A stretch of DNA of 64,000 nt. It comes from Ophioceras dolichostomum (Eukaryota > Ascomycota > Sordariomycetes > Magnaporthales > Ophioceraceae). The notes beneath the pieces were generated by a model. The model had not been told where the DNA came from. It saw only the letters and a list, made by a program, of their open reading frames with translations, and made no database searches. Shown piece after piece: positions 23,171 to 35,235 of the stretch. Numbering within the stretch: position 1 is the stretch's first letter; each line of letters opens with the position of its first letter. The DNA is taken from the NCBI GenBank assembly GCA_003049485.1, contig PYST01000015.1, positions 65,248 through 129,247 on the forward strand. The letters are read 5' to 3'. A program made the translations under genes and the position numbers.

Positions 23171-25478
23171 GCCTGCGAAGCGGAGAAGGTGCTCTATGGG
23201 TAGGTGATACGAGGGGGGAGAGGGAGGGTAGCTAGGTAGCGAGGCCGGGCTAGAGATGGTGGCGCTGTCGACCAAGGCTGTCGATCAAGGATGGCCTCGC
23301 TATCGAGGTGCCTCGACGTTGAAATACGTTTCTGGTTTCTGTTGATCACCGATAGCGGGATGACCGGCTCTAGGCCAGGACGGAGCCTCGAGGAGCCGGT
23401 GGCGAAAGGGGGCAGTGTCACCGAGGACCGGCACGGCGAGATAGGATGGTGCGTTAGCACCGGGCTCCGGAGCAACTTGAGGATCTTGAGAAAATTGAGG
23501 CCTGAGGGTTGGAAGGGCGGGGTGGTGATGGGAGGAGCACGGCAGAGAGGAATGGAGAGCTCGAAGGAGTGATTGCGCGGCGATAAAGATAAAATATGGA
23601 GACTGGCAGAAAGGGAAAGAAACCAAAGACCGTGAGGGTCGATGGATCGGCAATACAACCGTGGTATAAGCAAGTGTTGCTTAGGTCCTGATGGTGTCAA
23701 GGAGGAGGTGAAGGAGGAGGAGATGGTGGTGGTGGTTTATCCTTGATCGGTTAACCAGAAGCAATCCTCAACAAAAAAAAAAAAATCCCAACCAGCCGTC
23801 AATACATGCCGTTCTCCGTTCGTCACTCACATTGGGGCAGGCAGTTAGAGGGAAGCTGGAAAGCTCAAGCAGGAGAGCAAGCACGTTGAGACAGCTTGGG
23901 TGGGCTTGCCTGCCAGTTTGCCAGCTCGCCAAGCGAGCGTGGGCGTGGGTGGGTGGCCGCCATCGCCTACCCAGGTCCCCATAACCTCTCCCTATCCTGT
24001 ACGGGGTTGATACTGATAGCATTGCAGGACCTCTGGCGGCTCAATTCAGCCCGCCCGCGACTGCCGGGGCCCTGCTAGTCCGCCTAGCGGTGAGTGAGTT
24101 GTGCAGCAGCTACGGCAGCCCCGACGACGGCAAGCATGGATGATGGATGGGGGGCATGCAAGGGAATATCCGTCTCTGCACCACAAGCGCAAAAGATTGC
24201 GATAACATGACAGGGGAGCGGGAGCTTGGGCTATCCTCCCCTTCTCCCCAGCCGTCTTTGCCCTTTGCCCCTGCAGAAATGGGTGGACTATGGTGGACAC
24301 GACGCTTCTTGGGAGGCCTGTCTAGCGAGCGTGAAACGTTTCTGACTCTGATCACTGTCGCATGCCCTCGCGCCCTCCCAGCAGTGTGCCCCCAAACTCT
24401 CCCGTATGTGCAGTACAGACGGAAGTATGCGCTCCCATATGCAAGCCTCGTCGGCTCCAGGGTTTCCCGTTGGTCAATTGATCCAATGCTATTGGTGGGC
24501 AGATCGAATATTCGAATTTAAATTGATGAGATCCAGCTGGGCGGAGAGCTCTCTTTTGGGACGAGGGGTATTTCTTGGCAGCTGGAAAGTGCCCGGACGA
24601 GCTGAGGCAGCCTTCAACCAGATTCAGAACACAGTAGGCGGGTGCGAGCCGTTTTGCCGTTGCTCGCTCGCCGCTGTTGATTCCATCGTTGGATTCTCCC
24701 TGCAACTCTGATTGCGCAATGTGTCGCTCGCGTGACTTTGTAGTACTCCCCAGTAGTCGTACTACATGCCAGAAAAACACAAAAATCAAGATTCGGCACC
24801 CGGGTCCCGGCTGTGTATGAATCACAAAGCCTCAAAACTCCCCGGCTTTGGCCTGGGTTGTCCCGAGTGCCGGCCGGGTCGGTGCAACTGTCTCAACAGG
24901 GCAACCTTGACAGCTTGGCGGGGACCAAAAGAAGGCCCGCAACCTACAACGGCGACGCTTCGCATCCTTCGAGGATCTCCAACTGCATATTCCATACACG
25001 ACGGCGGCTTATCTGACGCGTACTGCACGGCTGAGCTTCGGAGATCTAGCCCTATTCACTTCCTTCCTAGGCCCTGTCATGGGCCAATGTCATGGACCAA
25101 TGGGTTGGGCATCATCGTAGCTTCAGATAGCGAGCTAAGGTAGTCTACCTCGATTTCTTCCACTCATCTCGAAGCGCCGAGACCTGAGTCTGCCTACATC
25201 GCACTCGACAAACGACTCCTGCCTTGGGATTAACTCACGTCAGCTTTTGTTGCAGGGGCCCGCTATTAGGATGCTTGGGGGACATGGAGATATGGAGAGA
25301 CTAAACGAAGATCAATAGATCGATCCACCACCAATCAACCAAGTTCTTCCCGCGGCAAGCTTCCTTCCTCCACGACACCACCAAAGGCTGTACGACACTA
25401 CCTATTACGTGCCACAGCCAAGCAGTTGCTGCCCTCCTACAGCAAACTTCAAGAAGAAAAAAGGTCATCCCAGCAACC
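23171..25478. other. Intergenic between type III PKS and a small membrane-protein gene
   Basis: 2.3 kb with no supportable gene. It includes an A-run at 23771-23785 and GGAGGT-rich purine sequence at 23700-23735. The several 80-160 codon frames on both strands lack domains and overlap one another. The PKS promoter should lie in the first several hundred bases. Confidence 0.45.
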
Positions 25479-25913
25479 ATGCTCGCCGCCAAGCTGCCCT
25501 TCATCCTGCACATGCTAGTCGAGACAGCAGCCGCCCAGTCCTTCATCTTCCGCCCAGCGAGCCAGCTGCCGCCGCTCGTCGCCGGCTCCGAGCCCGTTTT
25601 CCAGGAGGCCAGCCTGGTCTTCAAGAGCCTCGGCGGCGCGCTCCTCGCCACCAACCTCGTGGCCCTCGTCTTCGCCCTGCGCGACGGGTTCGACGACACC
25701 AGCCGCCTCGTCGCGCTCTCGCTGGCCACCTACCACTTCTGGCCTGGGTACAGGGCCGCTGTCAGGATCAGCCGCCGCCGCCGCCGGAGGGCTGAAGGAG
25801 GGGGAGATAAAGATGCTCCCTTTGGAGGGCCTGCGGTTCATCTGGTTGCGCACATTCTTTGCCTGAGCGGCCTTCTGTACTCAGGGCTTCTTGGGGGCAG
25901 CAGCGGTGCGTAG
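25479..25913 (+). CDS. Small predicted membrane protein, function unknown
   Basis: A single-exon frame of 144 aa with ATG context ACCATGC. Hydrophobic segments are seen at about 5-20, 50-66 and 78-92, with a further one near the C-terminus (HLVAHILCLSGLLYSGLL), so three to four membrane spans are likely. A basic run of consecutive Arg residues (about 98-105) follows the third segment and should face the cytoplasm by the positive-inside rule. Codon use is GC-biased like the neighbouring genes, which supports it being real. I do not recognise the family. It sits between the PKS gene and BFR2, pointing towards BFR2, with only 206 bases between the stops. Confidence 0.7.
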   Translation: MLAAKLPFILHMLVETAAAQSFIFRPASQLPPLVAGSEPVFQEASLVFKSLGGALLATNLVALVFALRDGFDDTSRLVALSLATYHFWPGYRAAVRISRRRRRRAEGGGDKDAPFGGPAVHLVAHILCLSGLLYSGLLGGSSGA

Positions 25914-26070
25914 ATGATTAGAATAGATTTACCGCACTACGAAGACTGGGACTGAATTTGTTTATGAGACCGAAGACGATGGCGATGATAGATTGATTCA
26001 AGGCGCAAGCCCCTATATACTAAGTAACAACCACCACCGCCAGGCCATCATTCCCCGTATCTAGTGACTA

Positions 26071-26088
26071 GGTAGGTACCTAGGTAGC
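26071..26088. repeat. GGTAGGTACCTAGGTAG palindromic cluster
   Basis: Overlapping TAGGTACCTA and TACCTAGGTA palindromes in the 206-bp gap between two convergent stop codons. Confidence 0.7.
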
Positions 26089-26119
26089 CAAAATACCACC
26101 ACCACTACATCTCGTAGTC

Positions 26120-28055
26120 TTAACTCCTAAACAGTCTCAAACCCTGCTCCTCCAAGCTCGCCCCGCCCATCTCCTCATCCTCGTCCTCCCGCAACACCTC
26201 CATCTTCTGACCAAACAGCGTGCCAAAAAACCGGTCGATGGCGTCCTGCTCCCACGCCCTCCGGTCCTCAGGCGCCATGAAATTCTGCAGCTTCTCGTGC
26301 ACCGTGAAGCGCAGCTTGCGCCCCTTGCTCGCCCTCCTGTCCACTGTCTTCCGCGTCCTCGCCTCGCGCGCCGCCGCGGTCGCCCACCGTAGGGTCGGCA
26401 CCGGGGACGACAAGAGCGAGGAAGCACCTCCGCCGCTGCCACTTGACGCAGCAGCAGATGACGAAGACGGGTCCATGGTGCGCTGGTCGACGAGCTCTTT
26501 CAGGAGTAGCTGGTAGAAGTCCGCGTCGTCGTAGATGCCCGCGTCCTCTTCCACCTTGCGACTCGCCTGCACCGGCGCGCATGACCGGGGCACGCGCGTC
26601 CGCCGCACCAGCCGGTCTGAGTTGACGAGCTGGTCGTCTAGCACCGAAGTGAGCGACTGAACCGGCGCGGCCGCCCCGAGCTTGCGGGTCGTCGTCGCCG
26701 CAGAAGTGTTCCGGACCTTGTTGGACCATTTCTCTAACACTTTTCTACGATGTGCCGCCGCGCGGGTTTCGACGGCTTGCATCTCCTCCCACAAGTCTTC
26801 CAGAGGCGTGTCCAGCCCTGCTGGCGAGCCTCGCTTTCGCTTTTGCCCCGTGGCTGTAGATGACGCAGACGACGCGGGGAGAAGAGACTCGCGGAAGGTC
26901 TCGATGGAGCTCCATAGCTTGAGGGCTGCCTCCTCCGCAGCTTGGTAGGGCTCTTCTCCCACCGTCTCCCGGTCCTGATCTTCGCCCTCGGGAACCACAC
27001 TGAGTGAGTTGGCCGCCACCAGCGCCTTCTGGAGCCTAATCCGGATGTTAAGCAGCATGTCGAACGATCGACGCTGTTGGCGCACGGCGCGCCCTTTGTC
27101 GACGTCTGCCTTGGCAGCCTGTGACATGGTTGCTACAATGCTCCTCTGGCCTTCGCTCATGATCTTGCGTAGTTCCGCGCGGTCGGCGCCGCCGCCGTCG
27201 TTCTCTTCGTCTTCCTCGCTGGCGTCATCAGACTCATCTTCAGCGTCGCTTCCGGAGATGCCATCTTCCGACCCCTGCTCATTGTCATCGTCGTCATTAT
27301 CTTCTTCGTCCTCATCCTCGTCGATAAGATCTTCGCTGCCATTCAAGGACCCACCGAGAGGGCCTCGCTCGGAGCCATCCTCGGAGTCGGATAGGAAGTC
27401 GGCAGCAATGGGCCTCTTCTTGCGTCGCGGGTCCAAGATCTTAGGATGCGAACTGCCGCGAAAGGTGAAGTTGGCAAACTTCTCCTGGTCGCTTTCGCAG
27501 AACGCTTCGTCGCTGTCGATTTCTTCGTCTTCGTCGTCGACCTCGGCGTCCAGGTCATAGTCTTGTGGGTCGTCGAACTCCTCCGGTTCTGAATCCCCGT
27601 CCTCGTCTTCCTCGTCGCCTTCACTCGCTCCCTCGCCATCGTCGGTGCTGTCATCGAGTGCCGCACGGCTGACCCGCTTCCCCCGGTACTGAGGCCCTAA
27701 CGAGACGGGGTCGGCTTGGCGGAGCTTGCTCTTGCTGTATTGGTGGACAGTTAGTGGGAGAAAACCAGAGAGAAAGCGATATAGAAGGGGGAAGAATGTG
27801 GGGGCAACGCACCCAACCGAGACATAGTGCTCCGTGCCACCGACGCCATCGGAATCCCCTTCACTGTCGCTACCATCGCTGTCATGGGCTGGCGCATCCG
27901 CCTCGGGATCGTAGTCTGCCAGGGGTCAAGCTAGAGTCAACGAAGCTGTCGATCTAAGGGGTAGTGAGTGGCGAGTAGAACCACAGTCGCATACCTTTGG
28001 CCAGCTGCTCTTCGAATTCGGCGAGCCGTTTTGACCGAACCTTACTGGGCGCCAT
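26120..28055 (-). CDS. BFR2: BFR2 / AATF homologue, ribosome biogenesis factor
   Basis: Three exons (complement of 27995-28055, 27813-27915, 26120-27734) give 592 aa. The opening APSKVRSKRLAEFEEQLAKDYDPEAD is followed by very acidic segments (Asp/Glu runs around residues 100-220), as in the Bfr2/Che-1/AATF family. A central helical region (leucine-zipper-like AATF domain) and the C-terminal Traube domain are present, the latter with a conserved YDDADFYQLLLKELVDQR and GRKLRFTVHEKLQNFMAP. The protein is needed for 90S pre-ribosome maturation in the nucleolus (18S rRNA processing at early sites). It is divergently arranged with IND1. Confidence 0.93.
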
Positions 28056-28452
28056 GGTCACGACGCCTGAGCCGTTCTTATTTTACGGTTGAAAAGAGCG
28101 TCAAGCGTTGCGCACAGCGTGTGCCCCGCTAGAAAATTTCAGTAGTATTGACGCCCCGAACTTTTTTTTGCCATGCCCCTCCGCCTTCCTCAATCAGATA
28201 GCTCCAGGGTCCAGCATGTGGGGCCGCCTCGGAGCTGTCGTTCATCACCAAACCTATCCTCAATCATCACGACTGATGAGATGACGGGTTAGTCACAGAA
28301 TTATATTCGCGGGAGAAAGGCGGCCTGTAGAGGTCATTGATTTGCTCACCTGCGCAGAGAGCTAGAGCGGCCCTCACCTGCAAGTCGGAGTCTCTTTTTG
28401 TCCTACTGGCGGCCCAGCGATCGCCTCTCATCCACCCACTTGTTTGGAAGCG
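28056..28452. promoter_or_regulatory. Divergent BFR2-IND1 promoter
   Basis: 397 bp between two start codons reading outward, so both promoters must lie here or overlap into the transcripts. No TATA box is evident; a T-run (CTTTTTTTTGCC) lies near 28160-28170. Confidence 0.55.
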
Positions 28453-29778
28453 ATGAGAGCGATGATGAGGCCGCCATTGCGGCGAGCTTTCCATACATGC
28501 AGATCCCTTCAGCATGAGAACCCACTAGTTAGTCCTTTTTCATCTCTCCAGTATGCCACGAAGAAAATTGAAATATAAGAGCTGACTGTAGCTGGTAATT
28601 TCAACATTTCAGGGGCTGCCACGGACTGGAAGCATCCCACGGATGCAGCGTGGCCTGCCCGAGCGACGGAGGATAAAAGATGTGGCCAAGGTGGTTGCCG
28701 TGTCCTCCGCCAAGGGCGGCGTGGGGAAGAGCACTATTGCTGGTTCGTATTTCCCCTGCGTAGTGTAGCGATGCTGCTCGCTCTGATCTCCTCCGTTCCG
28801 GCGAGCCGTCGAAGTAGAAAGGGTGAACATATCGATGCTAAAACACACATACTCCTATAGCCAACCTAGCACTTGCCTTTGCGAGAATGGGACATAGATC
28901 TGGCATTTTAGACACCGACATCTTCGGGCCTTCGATCCCCACGCTATTCAACCTCTCCGAGGAGCCACGGTTATCCCCAGGTGAGCCACAAGTCCTATTC
29001 GGCCTCATCATCTAGCCTCAGCATATGGTCTAGCATTTGACCTCAGCCCTCCCCAGCTGACAGGCGGCACACAATCCACGGCTACTAGATAATCAGCTCT
29101 TGCCACTATCCAACTACGGTGTCAAGACAATGTCGATCGGCTATCTCGTTGGCGAAGAAGCACCTGTGGTATGGCGTGGCCTCATGGTCATGAAGGCCCT
29201 GCAGCAGCTCCTCCATGAGGTCGAATGGGGCGGACTAGACGTTTTGGTTCTAGACCTGCCCCCTGGCACTGGCGATACACAATTGAGCATCACTCAGCAG
29301 ATTTTCGTTGACGGTATGTATCAGAATGCAGCTTGCTGTCTGCAGGCCGCGTCTAGCTTCGTATGGGAAGTCAAGCAGAAGTGAAGGAAGAATCACTGAT
29401 GGCGGCCACTGATAACATGTTTGCTCCGCAGGCTCAGTTATTGTCACAACCCCACACCTGCTCTCGGTGAAGGACGCGGTCAAGGGCATCAACATGTTCC
29501 GCAAAGTCAACGTGCCCATCGCGGGCCTCGTGCAGAACATGTCGGTCTTCCGCTGTCCGCACTGCCAGGGCGACACAGCAGTGTTCGGACCCAGCGACGC
29601 CGTCGCGGGTGTCTGCGAGCGCCACGGTATCGACTTCTTGGGTGACCTCCCATTGCACCCCAACATTGGCGATGATGCCAACAGGGGGAGGCCCACCGTC
29701 GTGGCCGAGCCGGACAGCGAGCGAGCGGCCCTCTTCATGACCATCGCCCGCGCGGTTGGGGCTAAGATCGGGTTATGA
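28453..29778 (+). CDS. IND1: Mitochondrial Fe-S assembly ATPase IND1 / NUBPL (Mrp/NBP35 family)
   Basis: Five exons: 28453-28527, 28613-28742, 28861-28980, 29089-29313, 29432-29778, giving 298 aa. The first exon is too short for simple ORF detection. It encodes an Arg-rich, acid-free leader (MRAMMRPPLRRAFHTCRSLQ) typical of a mitochondrial targeting peptide, then HENPL joined to GLPRTG. The deviant Walker A is SSAKGGVGKST (about 56-66), with DTDIFGPSIPT (Switch I) and VLDLPPGTGDTQLS (Switch II/Walker B). The [4Fe-4S]-binding CPHC pair is Cys225/Cys228. The family delivers Fe-S clusters to respiratory complex I in the matrix. The exon 3-4 acceptor is TACTAG ending at 29088 rather than CAG at 29096, because only the former keeps the frame (..SP-D-N-QLL..). 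Confidence 0.94.
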
Positions 29779-30687
29779 AGGACTTTAGGGGCCTCAAAAA
29801 CCGGCGTGTGAGAAACACATGTATTGTAATGTATCATGAGCTCAGTTGATATTACCTCTTTCATTTTTTTTTCACCGCCTCCCCTGAGTGACAGGCTCCC
29901 TCTATGATGCATAGTGCTAGGTCTGATGCTGCGATTGTCACACTGATCATCCCGCATCCTTCTTAGATTGATGATGGACGGCCCGGGTGAACGCCCCAGC
30001 TAGTCAGGGGCCGGCGCTTCCTCTATCTGATCCCATAGAAGCTTGTTCGGTTCCGAACACTCCGGGCCGGCCCGGTGAGTGAGGCGGGATAGCTGTTGGA
30101 TTCCACTCTCACCTTCTCAACACCCCTGTCGCCATCATCACCGTAAAATGGGCCCCCACTCCTCCCATCACACGTAGCTGTTCAACTAGGCTTTGTTGCA
30201 CTTTCGGAATAGAATTACCCACACTAGGTACTTGGACAAATGAGTGAACCCCTTTCCCGACCGTTAGTTAACAGGTGAGAACAATACCCCTTGGCTCTAT
30301 TTCGTTTTGAAAGCTGTGTTGTTCTCGAACTATATCTGGGTTGGATCCAGCCGTCTATCCGAAGAGACACTTTGCGTGTAATAGGTGCATGAAGGTAGAG
30401 GAAGCTCCGATATCTCCGATACAGGCTTGGTTCGATCTGTGATTAATATGAGCTGGGTAACTGATACCACTCAGGTATTGTTCCCAATACTTGTTGGAGA
30501 TTGGAGCTCAGTAAACAATTTTAGAAACTTGGTCGCCGAGATATGCCCAGCGGCACACATCAAGATATCGCGAAGAAGTCAGTAAATCCTCTTAACGGAA
30601 CAGTCCGGGGGAAGTGTCCTCCCTTCTCAGCCCCCCCCCCCCTAACCAACTGCTAATATCATGCTTCTAGAATCCTTTCTCGTTCCT
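29779..30687. other. Convergent intergenic region, IND1 to PEX11
   Basis: No gene supported. It holds the IND1 3' end with a T-run near 29864-29872, a TAGGTAC motif near 30226, and a C10-11 homopolymer at about 30633-30643. Confidence 0.5.
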
Positions 30688-31542
30688 TTACTGCGTTTTC
30701 TTCCATTGTGTGAACACGCCGATTAAACTGCTCACGGTGCCGGCGAGGCCGACGATGCCGTCGTCGAAGGGGATCCAGCCAAGGGCGGAGAAAGGGATGG
30801 TCATGTCGCAGAAGTCGGACAGAAGTTGCATCCGGGCGGCAGCTCTCTCGCTATAAAATGGCATTTATTTTTGTGCATGTGTGTTAGCATCGGTTAGGGA
30901 CCTCAGCAGAGCTAAAGAGCAAGGCGATAGGAGGATGGAGATTCCGGATAGGGGAAAACTCAGGTAGGTTAGGTAGAGTAAAACAGGAAAACAAACTGAC
31001 ATGGCAATCCTCCTCCCCTCCACGACGCCCTCCCCCTGCTTCCTGTCGACCTTCGCCTCGCGCTCGCGTAGGCGGTATAAGGCGTACGTCTGGGCGACGA
31101 CGCTGAAGATCAGGCCGGCGGCCCAGCAGCGGTAGGCCTCCCTGCCGAGGCGGGCGGCGTTCTTGGAGCGGCGCACGCCCAGGGCGTCGGGCACGGTGGC
31201 GAGGTCGAAGGTCAGGTAGCCGGCGTAGCCCAGCTGGCGGCCAACGGTGGTGTAGCGCACGACGGGGTCTGCGGTGCGGGCGTCGGCGGCCACGGCGGCG
31301 GCCTTGAGGTGCTCGACGTTCTTGCCCATGCGCATCACCTTGCGCACGAGGCCGAACTGCTTCTTCAGCGTCTCCCACGGCGCGACCTCCCCGGGAGTCC
31401 CGTTCGTGCGCAGGAGGTACCAGGCGTAGAAGCGCGCGAAGTACTGCACCGTCCGCAGGAGCTTGTCGCGCCCCACCGTCGTCGCGACGAACTTGAGGTA
31501 GTGCGACACCGTTGGGTGGTAAATTACCGCGTCGGCGACCAT
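30688..31542 (-). CDS. PEX11: Peroxisomal membrane protein Pex11
   Basis: Two exons (complement of 31001-31542 and 30688-30850) give 234 aa. The family opening is VADAVIYHPTVSHYLKF, then VGRDKLLRTVQYFARFYAWYL, an amphipathic helix that remodels the peroxisome membrane. The second exon encodes the C-terminal membrane segment containing FDDGIVGLAGTVSSLIG and ends in TQWKKTQ. Pex11 drives peroxisome elongation and division and is induced when fatty acids are used. The start is the ATG at 31542; a GTG four codons upstream is not needed. The donor is GTCAGT, slightly off consensus, but the phase-2 joint (..GRRIA-I-ERAAAR..) closes perfectly. Confidence 0.94.
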
Positions 31543-33906
31543 TGTGACTGACACTGACGAGTGGTGGTGGTGGTTGTCGTGCTATTCGAATATCCTCGCT
31601 CTGTATCTTCCACCCCTATCTAACGGCTCCCGTCTCTGCTCGATATGTGTGGTTCGGCTCCGACTCGAAAGGAGGCCGTTCGATGACGTTGTGGCGTCGA
31701 AGCGGAGCTGTTCCGGTGGTACCGATAGAGATGTGCAAAAAAAAAACCTTGGGCGAGGAAGAAGGAGCGAGACGGAAAAGAAGATAAAGGCCCTTGAAAC
31801 CCAGGCCAGTTGTCAGTAAGCACACCGAGGACTTGCAGGTTGGAACTTCAATGTTGGTCGAGATTGGCGATGCTGCGCCAGAAATCCCATCTTCAGTACC
31901 TATTCGAACGCCCTTCACAAGCCACCTGCCGAGGTCCGGCAACATATCCTGGGTTCTGGGGTAAAATGGTCGTGCGTTAAGTGGGGCGCCTCCAACGGTC
32001 CTCCTCGGCTCTCAGCGTCATCAGGTCTCGCAGAGGCCGGCATTGCATTCCAATTGTCAAATTCAATATTCCGTGGCATTCAATATTTGCACGTACACGG
32101 TGTGTGAACCCGTGTCTCTCTCTTACGCGATGCAGAGCGACTATTCTCCGTCCTATCCATCCATGCCACAGACGCGTCAAGAATTCGGATGCGGGTCTCG
32201 AGAGTCTTTGATCTGTCTTGCTGTCTGTTGCTTTTTGCATTAGCACGTGCATGCTCCCCACTGTGAGAGCCCCTCCATGGCAGGAAGCTGTGACCCCCAA
32301 AGGCCGTCTCGTTGTCCCCCACGAAAGCCTCTGACTGGGAATATGGAGCCCAGGAGTCTTCACTTCCGTACTTGGAGCTGTTTGTCTGAGTTTCTGATGT
32401 CTCCATCGACTTCTCTGAGCCTGGCAGGTCAACCGAGTACCTTGGAATCGTGGAACGCAATCTGAAGTCATTTGTGTTCACGTGCTCCCCCGCCATTTAA
32501 TCTCAAAGGGCTCGTGTTCATGTCTTTTCTAGGGGGTGCGGGATCATGTGCCACGCAGAAGACAGACGGTCGCCAGCGGCCGCGTCCAAGCGCATCCAAC
32601 GACCGAGCCAGAACCATCGAAGCTTCCCAGGGGATGAAGTCAGCAGATGCACCGCTGCAGCGGCCACTTACCTTTGCGGCACCGTGGCACATCCAAAGCG
32701 AGACGTGAGGCGACGTCAAGCGCTGCGAAAGCCCTCTCTGCTTTTTACCCGAGACCGTGAACGAAACTCGGTGGCTATTGCCGAAGTTGAGGCGCTTGGC
32801 CTCCGGTCGAGTGGAGCCCACCTCGTGCGTTGTCCCGGGAAATCCTCTTCAACTGAACCGAGCAACAGTCGCCGAATTCCCCGCGGGTGTTTCGCTGCTC
32901 TCCATTCTGCCATACTGGTGTCAGTGGTGACCTTATTGCCTGTTTGATCCATCCAGGTTCCATTCCATTGTTCCCTTCGCCCAATCTTGCACCAGATCTG
33001 ATACCGTGAGATTCAAGGTACTGGAGCAACGTAATCCGCGGCCCCGCTGCTTGCCAGGATCAGGACCACCCTTGCAGGCTTGCCCTCTCTGTCAATCCGA
33101 TCTTGATGTTCTCAGCCTCTGATAACAGCCCGCTCCTTCACGGCTGCTCCGCAAAGTGCCCCGCGTCCCCTCCTTAGTATCGGCATCGGGCGGGATCAAT
33201 GGCGAGTCGGATTTGCTCCAAGGCATCGCCATACTGCCGCTCGCTCTCAAGGAACAATGAAGAGCACGGAGTACGCAGTAGGCACAACGTAATAATTAGT
33301 ATAAGGGTGTGCTCACACCCGCCCTTCCCTTTTGTCAATGAATGCCTGCCCTTGTTCCTTTCGTCTGATTCCTTTTTCTTCACTCTCCTTCCCATCCAAT
33401 TGGGTTTCCCCGCAACGCCATTCACGTTAGTTACCCGACACAAACCGACCTCGTGATCCCTGAACTTGAGACGGTTACAGGTCCAGGCTTTCCTTCCCCC
33501 TCTATCACTGATCACTACTTCACCGACCAACTTCACACTTTTCCAAGGAGAAATCCCTACAATCCTACACGTCTCTTCTCATTCTCTAGCTATATCCGTT
33601 CTACCATTGCTATTCCTAGCCCTTCAAACCTCGCTGGTATCCCGAAAACTACCTATGTAGTGCAGAGTACTGCACATCTCTATCCCTACCTACCTACCTA
33701 GGTACTTTGTCTCCTTAAAGTTTAGTTTAGAACTAGGTACTCTCCGCTAGCCTGGACCTGAGTCGCTCTTAGGAGTCTACCTCTTCAACCGGACGCATAT
33801 ACCTGGGTGTCCGAGCTCTCTCTCCCTTGCTTCTTGCAGATCTCTCAACAAGACCCCCTACCCCTCTCTCTTACTCCCGTTCAACCGACATCTGTTCGCC
33901 ATCATC
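31543..33906. other. Divergent intergenic region, PEX11-FBP1
   Basis: 2.36 kb separating two outward-reading genes of peroxisomal and gluconeogenic metabolism. A CT-rich leader precedes the FBP1 ATG, and CTACCTACCTACCTAGGTAC lies at about 33687-33705. Short overlapping frames around 31977-32950 have no recognisable domain. No gene supported. Confidence 0.5.
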
Positions 33907-35235
33907 ATGGCTGCAACAACCGGCAACGGAGACGCCAACGGCATGAGGACGCCGCCAGAGATGGAGAAGGTGAACGCTAATATCGTCACCCTCACACGGT
34001 TCCTAACGGAGGAGCAAGCAAAGCATAAGGAGGCCACAGGAGATTTCACGTGCGTGCCTTTTTGTTTTGGTCATCACCACCCCATCCCCTACCCACCCAC
34101 CCCAACAAGACAAGAGCTGGTAAGTCTACCTCTCGGTTGCAGCGTGGCTGACTTGAAAGGCTCGGCCCGTCCCTCCATTGGGACGGGACCCCACCTGGAC
34201 CCTTCGGCGCAACAGACTCCTGTGCCACGCCCTCCAGTTTTCCTTCAAGGCCATCTCGCACTACATCCGGCGTGCCACGCTGGTGAACCTCACCGGCCTG
34301 GCCGGCTCGTCCAACACGACGGGCGACGACCAGAAGAAGCTGGACGTGATCGGCAACGACATCTTCATCGAGGCCATGCGGTCGTCGGGCAAGTGCTCGC
34401 TCCTGGTGTCCGAGGAGGAGGAGAACATCATCTTCTTCCCGGCCAACACGGAGGCCAGGTACGCCATCGCCTGCGACCCCATCGACGGCAGCTCCAACCT
34501 GGACGCGGGCGTATCGGTGGGCACCATCTTCGGCATCCACAAGCTGGCCGAGGGCTCGACGGGGACCAAGGAGGACATCCTCAAGCCCGGCTCGGAGCTG
34601 CTCGCGGCGGGGTTCACCATGTACGGCGCCTCGGCCCAGCTGGTCCTGACCATGAAGGGCGGCGGCGTCAACGGCTTCACGCTCGACACGTCCTTCGGCG
34701 AGTTCATCCTCAGCCACCCGGACATGCGCATCCCCAAGTCCCGCGCCATCTACTCGGTCAACGAGGGCAACTCGCTCTACTGGGAGGACAACGTCAAGGA
34801 GTACTTCAACTCGCTCAAGTTCCCCCAGGCCGAGGGCGGCAAGCCCTATAGCGCCCGCTACATCGGCAGCATGGTCGCCGACGCCTACCGCACCCTGCTC
34901 TACGGCGGCATCTTCGCCTACCCGGCCGACAAGAAGAGTCCCAAGGGCAAGCTGCGCATTCTGTACGAGTGCGCCCCGATGGCCCTAGTATTCGAAAATG
35001 GTGAGTTTTGTCGATTTTTTTTTCCCCTTCGAGTTTCTCCCAAAGGAAATCGTCATACGATCGATCGATCACCCGCTGACTATCACACTTCCTGGAAATA
35101 GCCGGCGGTCAGGCTCTAGACAGCAACATGAAGCGCATGCTGGAGGTTGTGCCCGAGCACATCCACGACAAGTCTGGAATCTTCATGGGCAGCTGGGACG
35201 AGATGGAGAAGGTCAAGAAGTTCTGCAAGAAGTAG
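33907..35235 (+). CDS. FBP1: Fructose-1,6-bisphosphatase
   Basis: Three exons (33907-34049, 34216-35000, 35102-35235) give 353 aa, a usual length for the eukaryotic enzyme. It hydrolyses fructose 1,6-bisphosphate to fructose 6-phosphate, the committed cytosolic step of gluconeogenesis. Visible motifs are NLTGLAGSSNTTGDDQKKLDV (first part, substrate/metal region), SEEEEN, the metal-binding DPIDGSSNLD beginning at Asp135, and KPYSARYIGSMVADAYRTL near the active site. The 3' exon ends KKFCKK. Intron 1 (34050-34215) interrupts after GDFT and joins to LLCHALQF. The PEX11 gene lies divergently upstream; both are expected to be active on non-sugar carbon sources. Confidence 0.97.

Noticed and set aside
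34046..34717. 223-codon frame antisense to fructose-1,6-bisphosphatase
   Set aside because: Shadow of the FBP1 coding exon, with repetitive Val/Gly/Asp composition typical of GC-rich antisense.
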